Both the position numbers and the translations under genes were made by a program. Under the pieces are notes generated by a model. That model was not told the DNA's origin. It made no database searches and saw nothing but the letters and a program-made list of their open reading frames with translations. Below, one piece after another: positions 26,797-35,833 of a DNA stretch of 47,835 nt (positions within the stretch are counted from its first letter, which is position 1; each line of letters starts with the position of its first letter). This stretch comes from Actinomycetes bacterium (GTDB lineage: Bacteria; Actinomycetota; Thermoleophilia; BMS3ABIN01). The stretch is taken from NCBI GenBank assembly GCA_021790115.1, contig JAJYIM010000012.1, positions 1 through 47,835 of the forward strand, written 5' to 3'.

Positions 26797-27621
26797 TTGC
26801 CTGAGTTGCCGGAAGTTGAGATTATCCGCCGCCAGCTTGAGCCTTCCCTTAAGGGAAAGACAATCTTGCATGTCGGCGTCCCCGACCCCTCAATCACCAC
26901 CCCCCTGCGGCCAAGGGCATTTGGCAGCCGGCTGCGGGGAAAAAAAATAATGGCAGTGTCACGCCGGGGAAAATACCTGCGCCTGGAGCTTCAAGGAGGC
27001 GAGATGCTGGTCATTCATCTGCGCATGACAGGCGTGCTGGCATTTAAGGAGAGGGTTATTAAAAAATACGAGCGGCGGCACTTGCGGCTGGTGATTGGTT
27101 TAAGCGGCAGCAGCAGCTTGTTTTTCTGGGACCAGCGCCGGTTTGGCACTGCCAGGATCTTGCAGTCCGACGAAGCCAGATCATTTTTTGGCCGGCTGGG
27201 CCGGGAGCCGCTTAAGCGATCCTTTAACGCGATGGTGTTACAACGGCTGCTTGACTCGCGGAAACAGCCCCTCAAGTCTTTTCTTCTTGACCAGTCGAAG
27301 ATTGCTGGTATTGGCAACATCTACGCCGACGAAGCGCTTTTCCGTGCTGGAATTCACCCCTTGCGGCCGGCCGGAAGCCTGAGCGTGACCGAGGTGCGCC
27401 GGCTAAACCGCGCGATCAAAGCGACTCTCAGGGAGGCAATCAGCATGGCGGGAAGCTCGATTGACACCTACCGCGACGCGCGCGGCCAGCGGGGACGCTT
27501 CCAGGAGGCTTTTCGCGTTCACAGGAGGGTGGGAGAGCCTTGCTCCGGCTGCGGCGGCACGGTTGAGAAGATAAGGGTGGGGGGCAGAGGCACTTATTAT
27601 TGTCCCGGCTGTCAGGAATGA
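26797..27621 (+). CDS. mutM: Formamidopyrimidine-DNA glycosylase
   Basis: (TTG)PELPEVEIIRRQLEP; IAGIGNIYADEALF; CSGCGGTVEKIRVGGRGTYYCPGC. Confidence 0.96.
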   Translation: MPELPEVEIIRRQLEPSLKGKTILHVGVPDPSITTPLRPRAFGSRLRGKKIMAVSRRGKYLRLELQGGEMLVIHLRMTGVLAFKERVIKKYERRHLRLVIGLSGSSSLFFWDQRRFGTARILQSDEARSFFGRLGREPLKRSFNAMVLQRLLDSRKQPLKSFLLDQSKIAGIGNIYADEALFRAGIHPLRPAGSLSVTEVRRLNRAIKATLREAISMAGSSIDTYRDARGQRGRFQEAFRVHRRVGEPCSGCGGTVEKIRVGGRGTYYCPGCQE

Positions 27622-27638
27622 ACCGCCCGGAATCCAGA

Positions 27639-28664
27639 TTAAAATAATACCTGCGGCTCCAGACTGAACTCACGGTAACTTGCAGCTGTGGCGCCGCCGA
27701 GGGATTTGGCCAGATAGAGGGCCCGGTCCGCCTTAGCCCTAAGTGTGCCGACGTCGGCGCCGTCCGTGGGGCAGGCTACAATGCCAATGGAGACCCCGGT
27801 CATCTCCAGTCCGCCACTGCTTAGATTCAATGCTTGCGATCTTTGGCTGATGCGCCGCGCCAGCCGCTTGGCATCCTCGGCAAGCACGCCGGGCATCAGC
27901 ACGAAGAATTCATCACCGCCATACCTTACCGCGACATCGGTCTCTCTTTTTTCCTTTAACAGAATGGAGGCAAGGCGTTTAAGAGCCGCATCGCCGGCTT
28001 CGTGCCCTCGGGCGTCATTTAGCTGCTTTAGCCGGTCCAGATCCAGCATTAACAATGAAAAGGGATTGTGATAACGCTTGTACATTTCCAGGTTATGGTG
28101 CAGCTGCCGCCGAAAAAAACGGACATTGTAAAGACCTGTGAGGCTGTCAGTGTCGGCTTCTCGCTGCAGCCTCTGGGAATGCTTTTCAATGAATGCTTCA
28201 AAGCCAGTCTTCAAGATTTGTCTAAAGCCGTCATCGAGGCGCCGCGAAACAGTCAGCGCCACCCTGTCTGAGACTCTCAGGTGGCGCCCGGCAGCCTCGA
28301 TGATCGTTTCTTTTAACCACATGTAATCATCAATAAGCTTGTCTGACCCGGTTTTTCCCCTTCGCAACGTAGCAATGTGGGCAGCCGCCTGGTGAAGATC
28401 AGGATTTCCGGAAAGATCCTCGGAGGGATCGCCGATTGACCTGGCCAGAGCGGCCACCATCTCTGGCAGGCTGGCGGCAAGCTCCTCGGTGGGAAACGCT
28501 TTTAACGAAGTCAGGCCCAGGCTTTCTATTTCAATTTCGAGCCATCTCTTGATGACCTGGCTTTGATGCCGGCTCAAAGACTCGCTTGCTTTTTGGGCAA
28601 CGATCTCGACATTTTGCCCCGAGCTGGGCGAGGAATCCGCCGTATTTTTAAAAGCCTGATTCAT
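27639..28664 (-). CDS. GGDEF-domain diguanylate cyclase
   Basis: DSLTGLYNVRFF, MLDLDRLKQLND, VRYGGDEFFVLMPG. Confidence 0.93.
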   Translation of the reverse strand: MNQAFKNTADSSPSSGQNVEIVAQKASESLSRHQSQVIKRWLEIEIESLGLTSLKAFPTEELAASLPEMVAALARSIGDPSEDLSGNPDLHQAAAHIATLRRGKTGSDKLIDDYMWLKETIIEAAGRHLRVSDRVALTVSRRLDDGFRQILKTGFEAFIEKHSQRLQREADTDSLTGLYNVRFFRRQLHHNLEMYKRYHNPFSLLMLDLDRLKQLNDARGHEAGDAALKRLASILLKEKRETDVAVRYGGDEFFVLMPGVLAEDAKRLARRISQRSQALNLSSGGLEMTGVSIGIVACPTDGADVGTLRAKADRALYLAKSLGGATAASYREFSLEPQVLF

Positions 28665-28683
28665 GCGCCCGATTCATGCACCT

Positions 28684-28757
28684 TTAGAGCCTGCCCCAGC
28701 AGGCTCATTCTCCTGCGCCCGGCATCGCCACGAAAAGCCCGCTGAGACAGGCTCTAA
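28684..28757. repeat. Variant inverted repeat (tips TTAGAGCCTG / CAGGCTCTAA)
   Basis: TTAGAGCCTGCCCCAGCAGGC ... GCCCGCTGAGACAGGCTCTAA. Confidence 0.75.
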
Positions 28758-28828
28758 GCAAAAAGACGTTTTTTGATAATTGAAAATGCGCCCGCCATTA
28801 ATCCTTGGAGCCAGAGCGATTCTGTCTC

Positions 28829-28909
28829 TCAACAGATTCTTTTAAACAGGGCCGCTATGCCGTCGAGTATTATCTCGCCGCTTCCTTTATTTTTCCAGCC
28901 GGCATTCAC
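28829..28909 (-). pseudogene. Short ORF/remnant paralogous to the C-terminus of the next gene
   Basis: My translation: (GTG)NAGWKNKGSGEIILDGIAALFKRIC*, versus ...DMRDGMAALFKRTL* of the 28929 gene. Confidence 0.5.
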
Positions 28910-28928
28910 AAATTCTGATTACGCATTA

Positions 28929-29384
28929 TCAGAGAGTCCTCTTGAACAAGGCCGCCATGCCGTCGCGCATGTCGCTCCTTTGGTTGCCTCCTGTCGCAGT
29001 GGGCCCTGCCGCACGCAGTGTTTGCCGTTCGGGGCTGTCCTGAAGCATGTTGTTGACCGTGCTGAGCCTGCGAATAATCTCGCTTCTTAACCGCAGCGTG
29101 ATATCCAGCACCGATTCAATGGCGTCCAGGGCTTCCAGCCTGGACTTAAGAATGCTTTTTTCCAAGCGGGTATAATCTGCCGCCATTCTTTCGCTAACCT
29201 CCAGCACTCCCGCGGCAACCTGAGCCAGGGCTGCATCAATCATGCGGCTAAACTCCCTGAGTTCCCGGTCGGCCCCGGGAGAGAAGGACTCCCCTTGACG
29301 GCCGGCGCCCGGCCGGCTCGTTACCGCGGTTGATTCTGACTCCAGCTCGGCAATCCGGCGATCAACCATCCCTTGAATGTCCAT
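28929..29384 (-). CDS. Conserved-looking hypothetical, helical
   Basis: 151 aa ORF, co-directional with the GGDEF gene. Confidence 0.55.
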   Translation of the reverse strand: MDIQGMVDRRIAELESESTAVTSRPGAGRQGESFSPGADRELREFSRMIDAALAQVAAGVLEVSERMAADYTRLEKSILKSRLEALDAIESVLDITLRLRSEIIRRLSTVNNMLQDSPERQTLRAAGPTATGGNQRSDMRDGMAALFKRTL

Positions 29385-29735
29385 TGACCTCCTGTCTGAT
29401 ATTTATTTCTAATATCTCCCTTGGACCCGATCGCGCGAAAGGCCAAGCATGCCGGAACCCGATCACTGTTAAGTCTTGCGCAGGGCCAAATGAAAGGCGC
29501 GGCTGCCAAGATCTGCTCCAGCCGCAGCATGTATTTCTACATGGCATTGTCGGTTTCCTTTATGAATCTGCCGCAAACAGCAAATTCTGCTGCGAACACC
29601 CCCAAGACAGATTTGCAAGAAGCGAATGGCGCAAGGACGACGGAAGGAATTTTTAAATCGGCTTTTTCCTCTCAACAAAAAGAGAGTTATAATGAAACAT
29701 TAATTCGAAGCCTCTGGATCCGTGATCAGGCAAAA

Positions 29736-31130
29736 ATGAGCAGAGCTACAACCATATCGAGCCGCAGGACCGGTTGGCCGGCTTCCAGGCACAGGCCCGT
29801 TGTGACGGCGGCCGCGGCAGTGGTTGCGTTGATAATCATTTTATATGTTTTACTGGCAACCCTGTTTCCTGCCTCCGTAGATATCAGCCCCGCCCTGGGC
29901 AGCACTGACGTTCCCGTCGGTCAGCAGCTCCAGATCTCAGCCAGCTGGCTGAGGGGGACTATCAACAGTGTTGCAGTAAAAGAAGTTCCACTTGACCCTG
30001 CCGGAGCCTCCACCGGGGCTAAGCAGGTTGAGGGGCATCTGGAGAACGGCCTTTTCATGACACCGTCCGGCCCCTTGCAGTTTAAGCCCGACACTCGCTA
30101 CGAAGTGACGGTTAATGCCAGCCTGCTTCAGTTTACTTTGACGGGGCCGCATCACCGCCAGGTCACGGAGCAGGATTCTTTCCAGACGATCACCACGCCG
30201 GCGCCAATCTTTTCGCAGGGCGAGCAGGTTGTTCCCATCGGGGAGCCGATCGTGGTGGAGTTTAATACGCCGATCAGCTCTTTCTCTTATCATTTAAACC
30301 CTGACGTTCAGACTACTTCCAGCATCGATGGCAAAAATCCGACCCGCGCCTATATTAAGTTCAGCGGCGCTTACCAGGAAGGCCAGAAATTTGATCTCAC
30401 CATCACTGCCGCCGTTGGCAAGGACGGCATTCCGCTCAAGCAGCCGTACACGCAAAAAATTGCGACCACTGACCCGCTGAAGGTGGAGTTTGTTCCGGGG
30501 GACGGTGAGGCTGGCGTCAGCCAGGGGGAGCGGCCCACTCTCACTTTTTCGGAAAACATCCGCAATCCGGACGACGCCCAGAAGCTGGTCTCCGTGGATC
30601 CGGCAATTCCGGGAGCATGGAATTGGGTGGAGCCTAACAAACTGGAATTTAAACCGTCACAGGAATTTTCTCAGGCGGAGAAAATCACCATTCATCTGAA
30701 GGGGGGACAGGACGGCCTCAGGGGCGTCAGCGGCAGTTTCTTGCGCGAGGACGTGCAAAGCACTTTTACGGTCCAGACTGAGAAAGTAATAGATGTCAAC
30801 CTCGCGGAGCAAAGAGTCCGCGCATATGATAACGGCCATCTGGTAAAAACGATCATTTGCTCCAGCGGCTCCAAGGCAACTCCCAGCCTCACCGGGACTT
30901 ATGCCGTTTACGCCAAATCGCCGGCCGTCGATATGAGCGGGCCCGGCTATTTTGCTCCCCATGTGCCCTGGGTGCTGATGTTTAACGGCGACTATACTAT
31001 TCACGGCAATTACTGGGCCACCCGGTTTGGCGTTCCCACCAGTCATGGCTGTGTTGGCCTGCCGCCGCCAGACGCGCAATGGCTGTACAACTGGACGCCG
31101 ATCGGCACCATAATAAAGATTCACTACTGA
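29736..31130 (+). CDS. L,D-transpeptidase (YkuD) with Ig-like/Big_5 domains
   Basis: TM anchor; VNLAEQRVRAYDNGHLVKTIICSSG; HGNYWATRFGVPTSHGCVGLPPPDAQWLY. Confidence 0.9.
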   Translation: MSRATTISSRRTGWPASRHRPVVTAAAAVVALIIILYVLLATLFPASVDISPALGSTDVPVGQQLQISASWLRGTINSVAVKEVPLDPAGASTGAKQVEGHLENGLFMTPSGPLQFKPDTRYEVTVNASLLQFTLTGPHHRQVTEQDSFQTITTPAPIFSQGEQVVPIGEPIVVEFNTPISSFSYHLNPDVQTTSSIDGKNPTRAYIKFSGAYQEGQKFDLTITAAVGKDGIPLKQPYTQKIATTDPLKVEFVPGDGEAGVSQGERPTLTFSENIRNPDDAQKLVSVDPAIPGAWNWVEPNKLEFKPSQEFSQAEKITIHLKGGQDGLRGVSGSFLREDVQSTFTVQTEKVIDVNLAEQRVRAYDNGHLVKTIICSSGSKATPSLTGTYAVYAKSPAVDMSGPGYFAPHVPWVLMFNGDYTIHGNYWATRFGVPTSHGCVGLPPPDAQWLYNWTPIGTIIKIHY

Positions 31131-31137
31131 TCAAAAA

Positions 31138-31163
31138 AGCGGCGGGCAACAAAGCCTGCCGCT
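31138..31163. terminator. Bidirectional terminator between convergent genes
   Basis: AGCGGCGGGC-AACAAA-GCCTGCCGCT flanked by A and T runs. Confidence 0.75.
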
Positions 31164-31208
31164 ATTTCGATGGTTAATGTCCTGCGCCGGCGCGGTATGC
31201 TTGACGTC

Positions 31209-31538
31209 TTACGATAAGCCCAGCTCTGAAACAAGTGCGCTCTTGGGCATGGCGCCCACCACCTGCTTGGCGACAGATCCTTTCTTAAACATGAGAATGG
31301 TGGGGATGCTCATAATTCCGTATTTGCTCGCCGTTTCCCTGTTTTCATCAACATTGAGCTTTGCCACTTTGACCTGGCCTTTATAATCGGTGGCGATTTC
31401 CTCAACCAGAGGGCCTACCATACGGCAGGGCCCGCACCAGGCTGCCCAGAAGTCAACAATAACAGGCAAATCTGATTCCAGCACTTCTGACTGGAAATTT
31501 GCGTCGCTTACTTCCAAAACTTCGCCTGCCAACTTCAT
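31209..31538 (-). CDS. trxA: Thioredoxin
   Basis: VDFWAAWCGPCRMVGPLVEEIA. Confidence 0.96.
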   Translation of the reverse strand: MKLAGEVLEVSDANFQSEVLESDLPVIVDFWAAWCGPCRMVGPLVEEIATDYKGQVKVAKLNVDENRETASKYGIMSIPTILMFKKGSVAKQVVGAMPKSALVSELGLS

Positions 31539-31600
31539 CTCCTTTCGTTAATAACACATCGCCGCTGCGCGGCTGACGACGTATTTATCATACCCTCTAT

Positions 31601-31795
31601 TTATAAATGTCGAATCTTGATCGCCCTTTCAGGACAAGCAGAAACACAATCGCCGCAGCCGAGGCAAAGTGCGCCGTCAACAATGGCCGTCTCGCCGGGA
31701 TCCATTTGGAACAATGCCTTTGTCGGGCACGTCTTCCTTGCCGGGCAGGAATCGTGGCACACGCACAAAGTGCTGTCTACAGTTGCCTGCTGCAT
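31601..31795 (-). CDS. 4Fe-4S ferredoxin-like small protein
   Basis: CLGCGDCVSACPERAI plus an upstream CVCHDSCPARKTCP. Confidence 0.8.
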   Translation of the reverse strand: MQQATVDSTLCVCHDSCPARKTCPTKALFQMDPGETAIVDGALCLGCGDCVSACPERAIKIRHL

Positions 31796-31863
31796 TTACA
31801 TCACTGAAAGACCGGCACACTGAATGAGAAACGATGTTGGCCACACGGGCCGGACAGCTAGCC

Positions 31864-32076
31864 TCAGCCAAACCCGCCGGAGGTGCCGCCATAGCCGCCG
31901 CTATAACAGGACGAGCCTATGCCGAATGTGCCGGTGTAAACCTGTTTTACATTGGCGCTTTTGCACTGGGGGCATTCCTTGTCGCTTTCGGTCAGAAACC
32001 CGATAGTGAATTTCTCAAACTCCCAGCCGCAGTCATCACACTTTAAGTCATAAATTGCCAATTTGTCTACCTCCAT
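31864..32076 (-). CDS. FmdB-like zinc ribbon protein
   Basis: IYDLKCDDCGWEFEKF ... ECPQCKSANVKQVYTGTFGIG. Confidence 0.8.
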   Translation of the reverse strand: MEVDKLAIYDLKCDDCGWEFEKFTIGFLTESDKECPQCKSANVKQVYTGTFGIGSSCYSGGYGGTSGGFG

Positions 32077-32237
32077 TAGTCCAGGCTGCGGAAAATGTTT
32101 CTTTTTACGTTAACAGGCCTTTTGATGCAAAAAAAGGGGGAAAGATTCACGGCTTTTTAAGAAATCGCATGCAATCGTGTTAGACTACTTGCTCATGGCA
32201 GGCGGTGAACCCTTTATAACAACTACCAGTCTAACAA

Positions 32238-32849
32238 ATGAAGCTGTCGGTTCCTACCGATGAAGAGTTAATAACACAGATCAGGGAGGGCGACAGGACG
32301 GCGTTTGAGCAGCTTGTATCCCGTTACGAGGACAGGGTGTACAATCTTGCCTACCGGATGCTGGCCAGCCGTCAGGACGCTGAAGACGTTCTGCAAGACA
32401 CATTTCTGAACGTAATCCGGGGGCTGGACAAGTTCAGGGGCACGTCAAGCTTTTCTACCTGGCTTTACCGGATCGCCACCAATGCGGCGCTGACCAAGAT
32501 CAGAAAGCGGAGCCGGCGGGAGAAGAGTGAGAGTGAATTCTTGGATGATGTCTATGCGGTGAAGCGGGCGGCTCGTGCAGGCGCCGTGCTGCCGGACTGG
32601 TCGGCAAATCCGGCCACCAGGGCGCTTGACGATGAGGCCCGCCGGCAAATGGGAGAGGCCATCAATGAGCTGCCGAAGATCTACAGGGCGGTGTTTGTTC
32701 TCCGTGATGTGGAAGGATTGCCGGCCGCCGAGGTAGCCGAAGTGCTCGGGCTCTCGGTGCCGGCCGTCAAGTCGCGGCTGCACCGGGCGCGGCTTTATTT
32801 GAGGAACAGGTTGTCGGGCTATTTTACGGAAGAAATAGAAGGAATTTAA
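32238..32849 (+). CDS. ECF sigma-70 factor
   Basis: YEDRVYNLAYRMLASRQDAEDVLQDTFLNV; LPAAEVAEVLGLSVPAVKSRLHRAR. Confidence 0.95.
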   Translation: MKLSVPTDEELITQIREGDRTAFEQLVSRYEDRVYNLAYRMLASRQDAEDVLQDTFLNVIRGLDKFRGTSSFSTWLYRIATNAALTKIRKRSRREKSESEFLDDVYAVKRAARAGAVLPDWSANPATRALDDEARRQMGEAINELPKIYRAVFVLRDVEGLPAAEVAEVLGLSVPAVKSRLHRARLYLRNRLSGYFTEEIEGI

Positions 32850-32850
32850 C

Positions 32851-33072
32851 GTGGATTGCCAGGAAATATTCGAAACGCTCTCGGAATATTTAGATGAGGA
32901 ACTGGCGCAAGTGAAGTGCCGGGAGCTGGAGCGCCATCTTAAGACATGTCACAATTGCCGGGTCGTTGTCGATACGCTGCGGCAGACGGTTTCGCTTTAT
33001 CATTCCATTCCTTGCGAGAGGCTGCCTGATGAGGCGCGCCTGCGCCTGCACAAGGTTATTAAATTGAAATAA
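32851..33072 (+). CDS. Zinc-finger anti-sigma factor (zf-HC2 type), GTG start
   Basis: MDCQEIFETLSEYLDEELAQVKCRELERHLKTCHNCR (HX3CX2C). Confidence 0.88.
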   Translation: MDCQEIFETLSEYLDEELAQVKCRELERHLKTCHNCRVVVDTLRQTVSLYHSIPCERLPDEARLRLHKVIKLK

Positions 33073-33118
33073 AATCGCGGTACCCATTGCCTCACTAAAA
33101 ATCTGCTCCAAAGATGTA

Positions 33119-33147
33119 TTGACAAATTTGACTTATACGTTTATTAT
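33119..33147 (+). promoter_or_regulatory. Sigma70/A-type promoter
   Basis: TTGACA-N17-TATTAT. Confidence 0.7.
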
Positions 33148-33306
33148 ACTTATTGAGGATAAATAGCTGACGGCTTATGAGAGGCCGGAAGCATGGTCAA
33201 GATGGCCGCATGGGCATTCATGGTCCGTGGGGCTTTTTTTGTTCCCGAATGCCCCGGCAAACATCGGCAACACATAGGGGATGAAAAACAACTAGGGGAT
33301 GAAGAA

Positions 33307-34629
33307 ATGGGGAAAAAAAGCAGACTGCTATGCTTTACTCTTTTCGCGGCAATTCTGATTTTCGCTCTTGCCGGGAGCGCCGCGCTTGCCGGGCCGGTAA
33401 CTCAGCGGCTGGCCACTGGCGATCCTCAAGCTGAGCCGCAGGCCCCCAAGGTCAGCGGTTACGGTCTGGTGTGGGTCAACTCGGGTTCAGGCAATCAGAA
33501 CGTTTACTGGATGAGCCTTTTGAATGAATCTGCAATCCCGGTATCTAGTAACTCCGACGAGCAATGGAACCCCAATATTGATGGCTCCAGTGTTGTCTGG
33601 ACTGACAACCGCACCAACGACTTGGGTGTGCCCGTGCAAAGCATCTACATAAAAGATATGACTACGGGAGTGGAACAACGCGTCAGTCTGGGCACTTACC
33701 TTGCTCCCGATTTCCCCGCCGTCAGCGGCAGCCGCGTTTTTTGGCAGGCCAGAGATTGGCTCATGCCTGCATTTACCCACATTTATTACCGGGACCTTTC
33801 TCAGGCGGGCGATCAAGAGCAGATGCTGGACGGCAAGGTCATGGATCAGGTTCATCCGGTTGCCAGCGGCAACCGGGTAGCCTGGACGGATGAGACCACA
33901 ACCGCAACCCACGTTGAGGTTTACGACTTTGCCACCGGCCAGGCCCAGCTGGTGACAAACAGTTACAGCAACCAGTCGAGCCCGTCTCTTGATGGCGATA
34001 TCATTGCCTGGCAGGACGACCGCAATGGAAACCCTGATATTTATTTAAAAGATCTGGCCTCCGGTTTGGAAGAACCGGTGGCAACGGGCCCCGCTTCTCA
34101 GCAGAGACCCGTGGTGGCGGGACGACTGGTCGCCTGGCTCGAGGACGGCAATGTCATCAAGCTGAAAAACCTCTCCAGCGGCACTACAGTCACGCTGGCG
34201 AACGACCCCAACAGGAAGACCGATCTGGTAATGAGCAAGGCGGGCTGGCTGGTTTGGCAAGACAGCCGCAGCGGCAGCCCCGCCCTTTACGCGATCAATC
34301 TTGCCCCGGGAAAACCAAATCTTAGTCTTGCCGTGAGCGGCTCCCGCTGGGCCAGTTATAGCGACTATGAGCTAGGGCGCTTATCTGTTGATTTTCAGGT
34401 GACAAACTCTTCCGCGGGGGGAGCTTACGGCGCCCGGATCACATCCGCTACCGCCACCAATGGAGTGACTGTCATAACGCCGATGCCTCTGGCCATCGGG
34501 GATATTGCTCCAGCCTCCACTGCAGGGTTCACAATCGTTTACCAGGTGCTGGCGGGTGTGAGCAGGTTTTCCACCTCGCTGGCGGCAAGCTGCCTTGACG
34601 GAGCGGCGGATGTTTACACATATCCTTAA
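33307..34629 (+). CDS. Secreted TolB-like beta-propeller protein with C-terminal YTYP domain
   Basis: Signal peptide; repeats such as VVWTDNRTNDLGVPVQSIYIKDM and IIAWQDDRNGNPDIYLKDL. Confidence 0.8.
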   Translation: MGKKSRLLCFTLFAAILIFALAGSAALAGPVTQRLATGDPQAEPQAPKVSGYGLVWVNSGSGNQNVYWMSLLNESAIPVSSNSDEQWNPNIDGSSVVWTDNRTNDLGVPVQSIYIKDMTTGVEQRVSLGTYLAPDFPAVSGSRVFWQARDWLMPAFTHIYYRDLSQAGDQEQMLDGKVMDQVHPVASGNRVAWTDETTTATHVEVYDFATGQAQLVTNSYSNQSSPSLDGDIIAWQDDRNGNPDIYLKDLASGLEEPVATGPASQQRPVVAGRLVAWLEDGNVIKLKNLSSGTTVTLANDPNRKTDLVMSKAGWLVWQDSRSGSPALYAINLAPGKPNLSLAVSGSRWASYSDYELGRLSVDFQVTNSSAGGAYGARITSATATNGVTVITPMPLAIGDIAPASTAGFTIVYQVLAGVSRFSTSLAASCLDGAADVYTYP

Positions 34630-34682
34630 GAATCTTTTTTCTCAAATGGCTGTTCAGGCTGCAGCAGAACTTAGGCTCTAAA
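34627..34682. repeat. Degenerate interspersed inverted repeat overlapping a stop codon
   Basis: TAAGAATCTTTTTTCTCAAATGGCTGTTC ... TTAGGCTCTAAAAG. Confidence 0.6.
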
Positions 34683-34745
34683 AGCGAAGGCTTCTAGCGG
34701 AGCCGACGCCAAAGCCGCCAGGGCGGCGGCAGGCAAGGTCATGTT

Positions 34746-34782
34746 GGCCTCTATCCGGTCTCAGCCGGAAGGGAGGCCTTTT
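34746..34782 (+). terminator. Intrinsic terminator-like hairpin
   Basis: GGCCTC-TA-TCCGG-TCTCAG-CCGGA-AGG-GAGGCC-TTTT. Confidence 0.65.
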
Positions 34783-34986
34783 GCATTTCGGCCAGGTCCA
34801 CTAACTGACAAATGGAGGTGAGCAAAAATAGCGCAACAAGTCCCTTTTTTGGGACACCTCAGCAAAAAAGATTGCCGAGGGGATGAGGTTATTTCAAAAG
34901 AAGAGGGCAACCAGGGCAACGGCCGCATGGGGGGGGTCAGTGGCACCAAAAAGCAAGACTTCATAAAAGGAGTGAGGAGTGAAAGG

Positions 34987-35766
34987 ATGAGAACTCTACT
35001 AAAAACCAAGCTGCTCGCAGTGGCAATCGTGGCAACTTTTGTGTTGCTGGGATCGGTCACGGCCGTGCTGGCGGACGTCAGCGCCACACCGGGCGGCACC
35101 GTGTACATCGGCAATGATGAAATCGCATCAATAGTTGCCAATCAAGGCACTCTCGTGGCAGCAACGGCCCAGTATGAACTGACAGACATGCTCGCGAACC
35201 TGAATCCGGTCGTCATCAAGCCCGCCGTGGGAGGATTGACGTATCTGACTCTCGATCCGGTGACGGGAACGCTGATCCCGGATGCGCAGGCGGGCGCCGG
35301 GATGCTCAACTATACCGTTGAATTGTATCCATATCCGGCGGTGACTCCTTATTTAAGCGACCCCAATAACATTGGAGTTGACGTCACTCTGCCAAACCAG
35401 GCAAGAATACACATCTACAACGCGGAAAATGCCGCCATGATGGTCAAACAGGGTGTCACAGACACAGGCCAGCAGATTCAGGACCGTGCCGGCCCAACCA
35501 TCGGTATCATTCAGCAGGCTGTTGGCAACTACCTGGTTCTCTCAATGGGTGACGCCACGAATGTCGCCGACGTTGCCCAGTCTGCGGTGACGGCAATTCA
35601 GACCGGTTCCTGGAATAACACCCATGTGGAGACCTGCGTCGCGGCATCGAGCGAAGGCAAGACAGTAGTCATCGGCGTCCCGCCAGGAACCATTGGCGGA
35701 TGGACTCCGACTCAGCCGTACAACCAGTGCCCGGCTCAGCCTGTGCAGCAGAATGCCACTTCGTAG
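34987..35766 (+). CDS. Secreted protein of unknown function
   Basis: Signal peptide LLAVAIVATFVLLGSVTAVLA; SD upstream; no family recognised. Confidence 0.7.
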   Translation: MRTLLKTKLLAVAIVATFVLLGSVTAVLADVSATPGGTVYIGNDEIASIVANQGTLVAATAQYELTDMLANLNPVVIKPAVGGLTYLTLDPVTGTLIPDAQAGAGMLNYTVELYPYPAVTPYLSDPNNIGVDVTLPNQARIHIYNAENAAMMVKQGVTDTGQQIQDRAGPTIGIIQQAVGNYLVLSMGDATNVADVAQSAVTAIQTGSWNNTHVETCVAASSEGKTVVIGVPPGTIGGWTPTQPYNQCPAQPVQQNATS

Positions 35767-35833
35767 TGGCGCCTGATAAGCGACCAGAGAATGGGCCCGG
35801 AAACACACATTGGACATGATAGAGCGTCCTTTA

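Noticed and set aside
34937-34960. Sigma-54-type site TGGCAC upstream of 34987
   Set aside because: No TTGC at the -12 position with correct spacing
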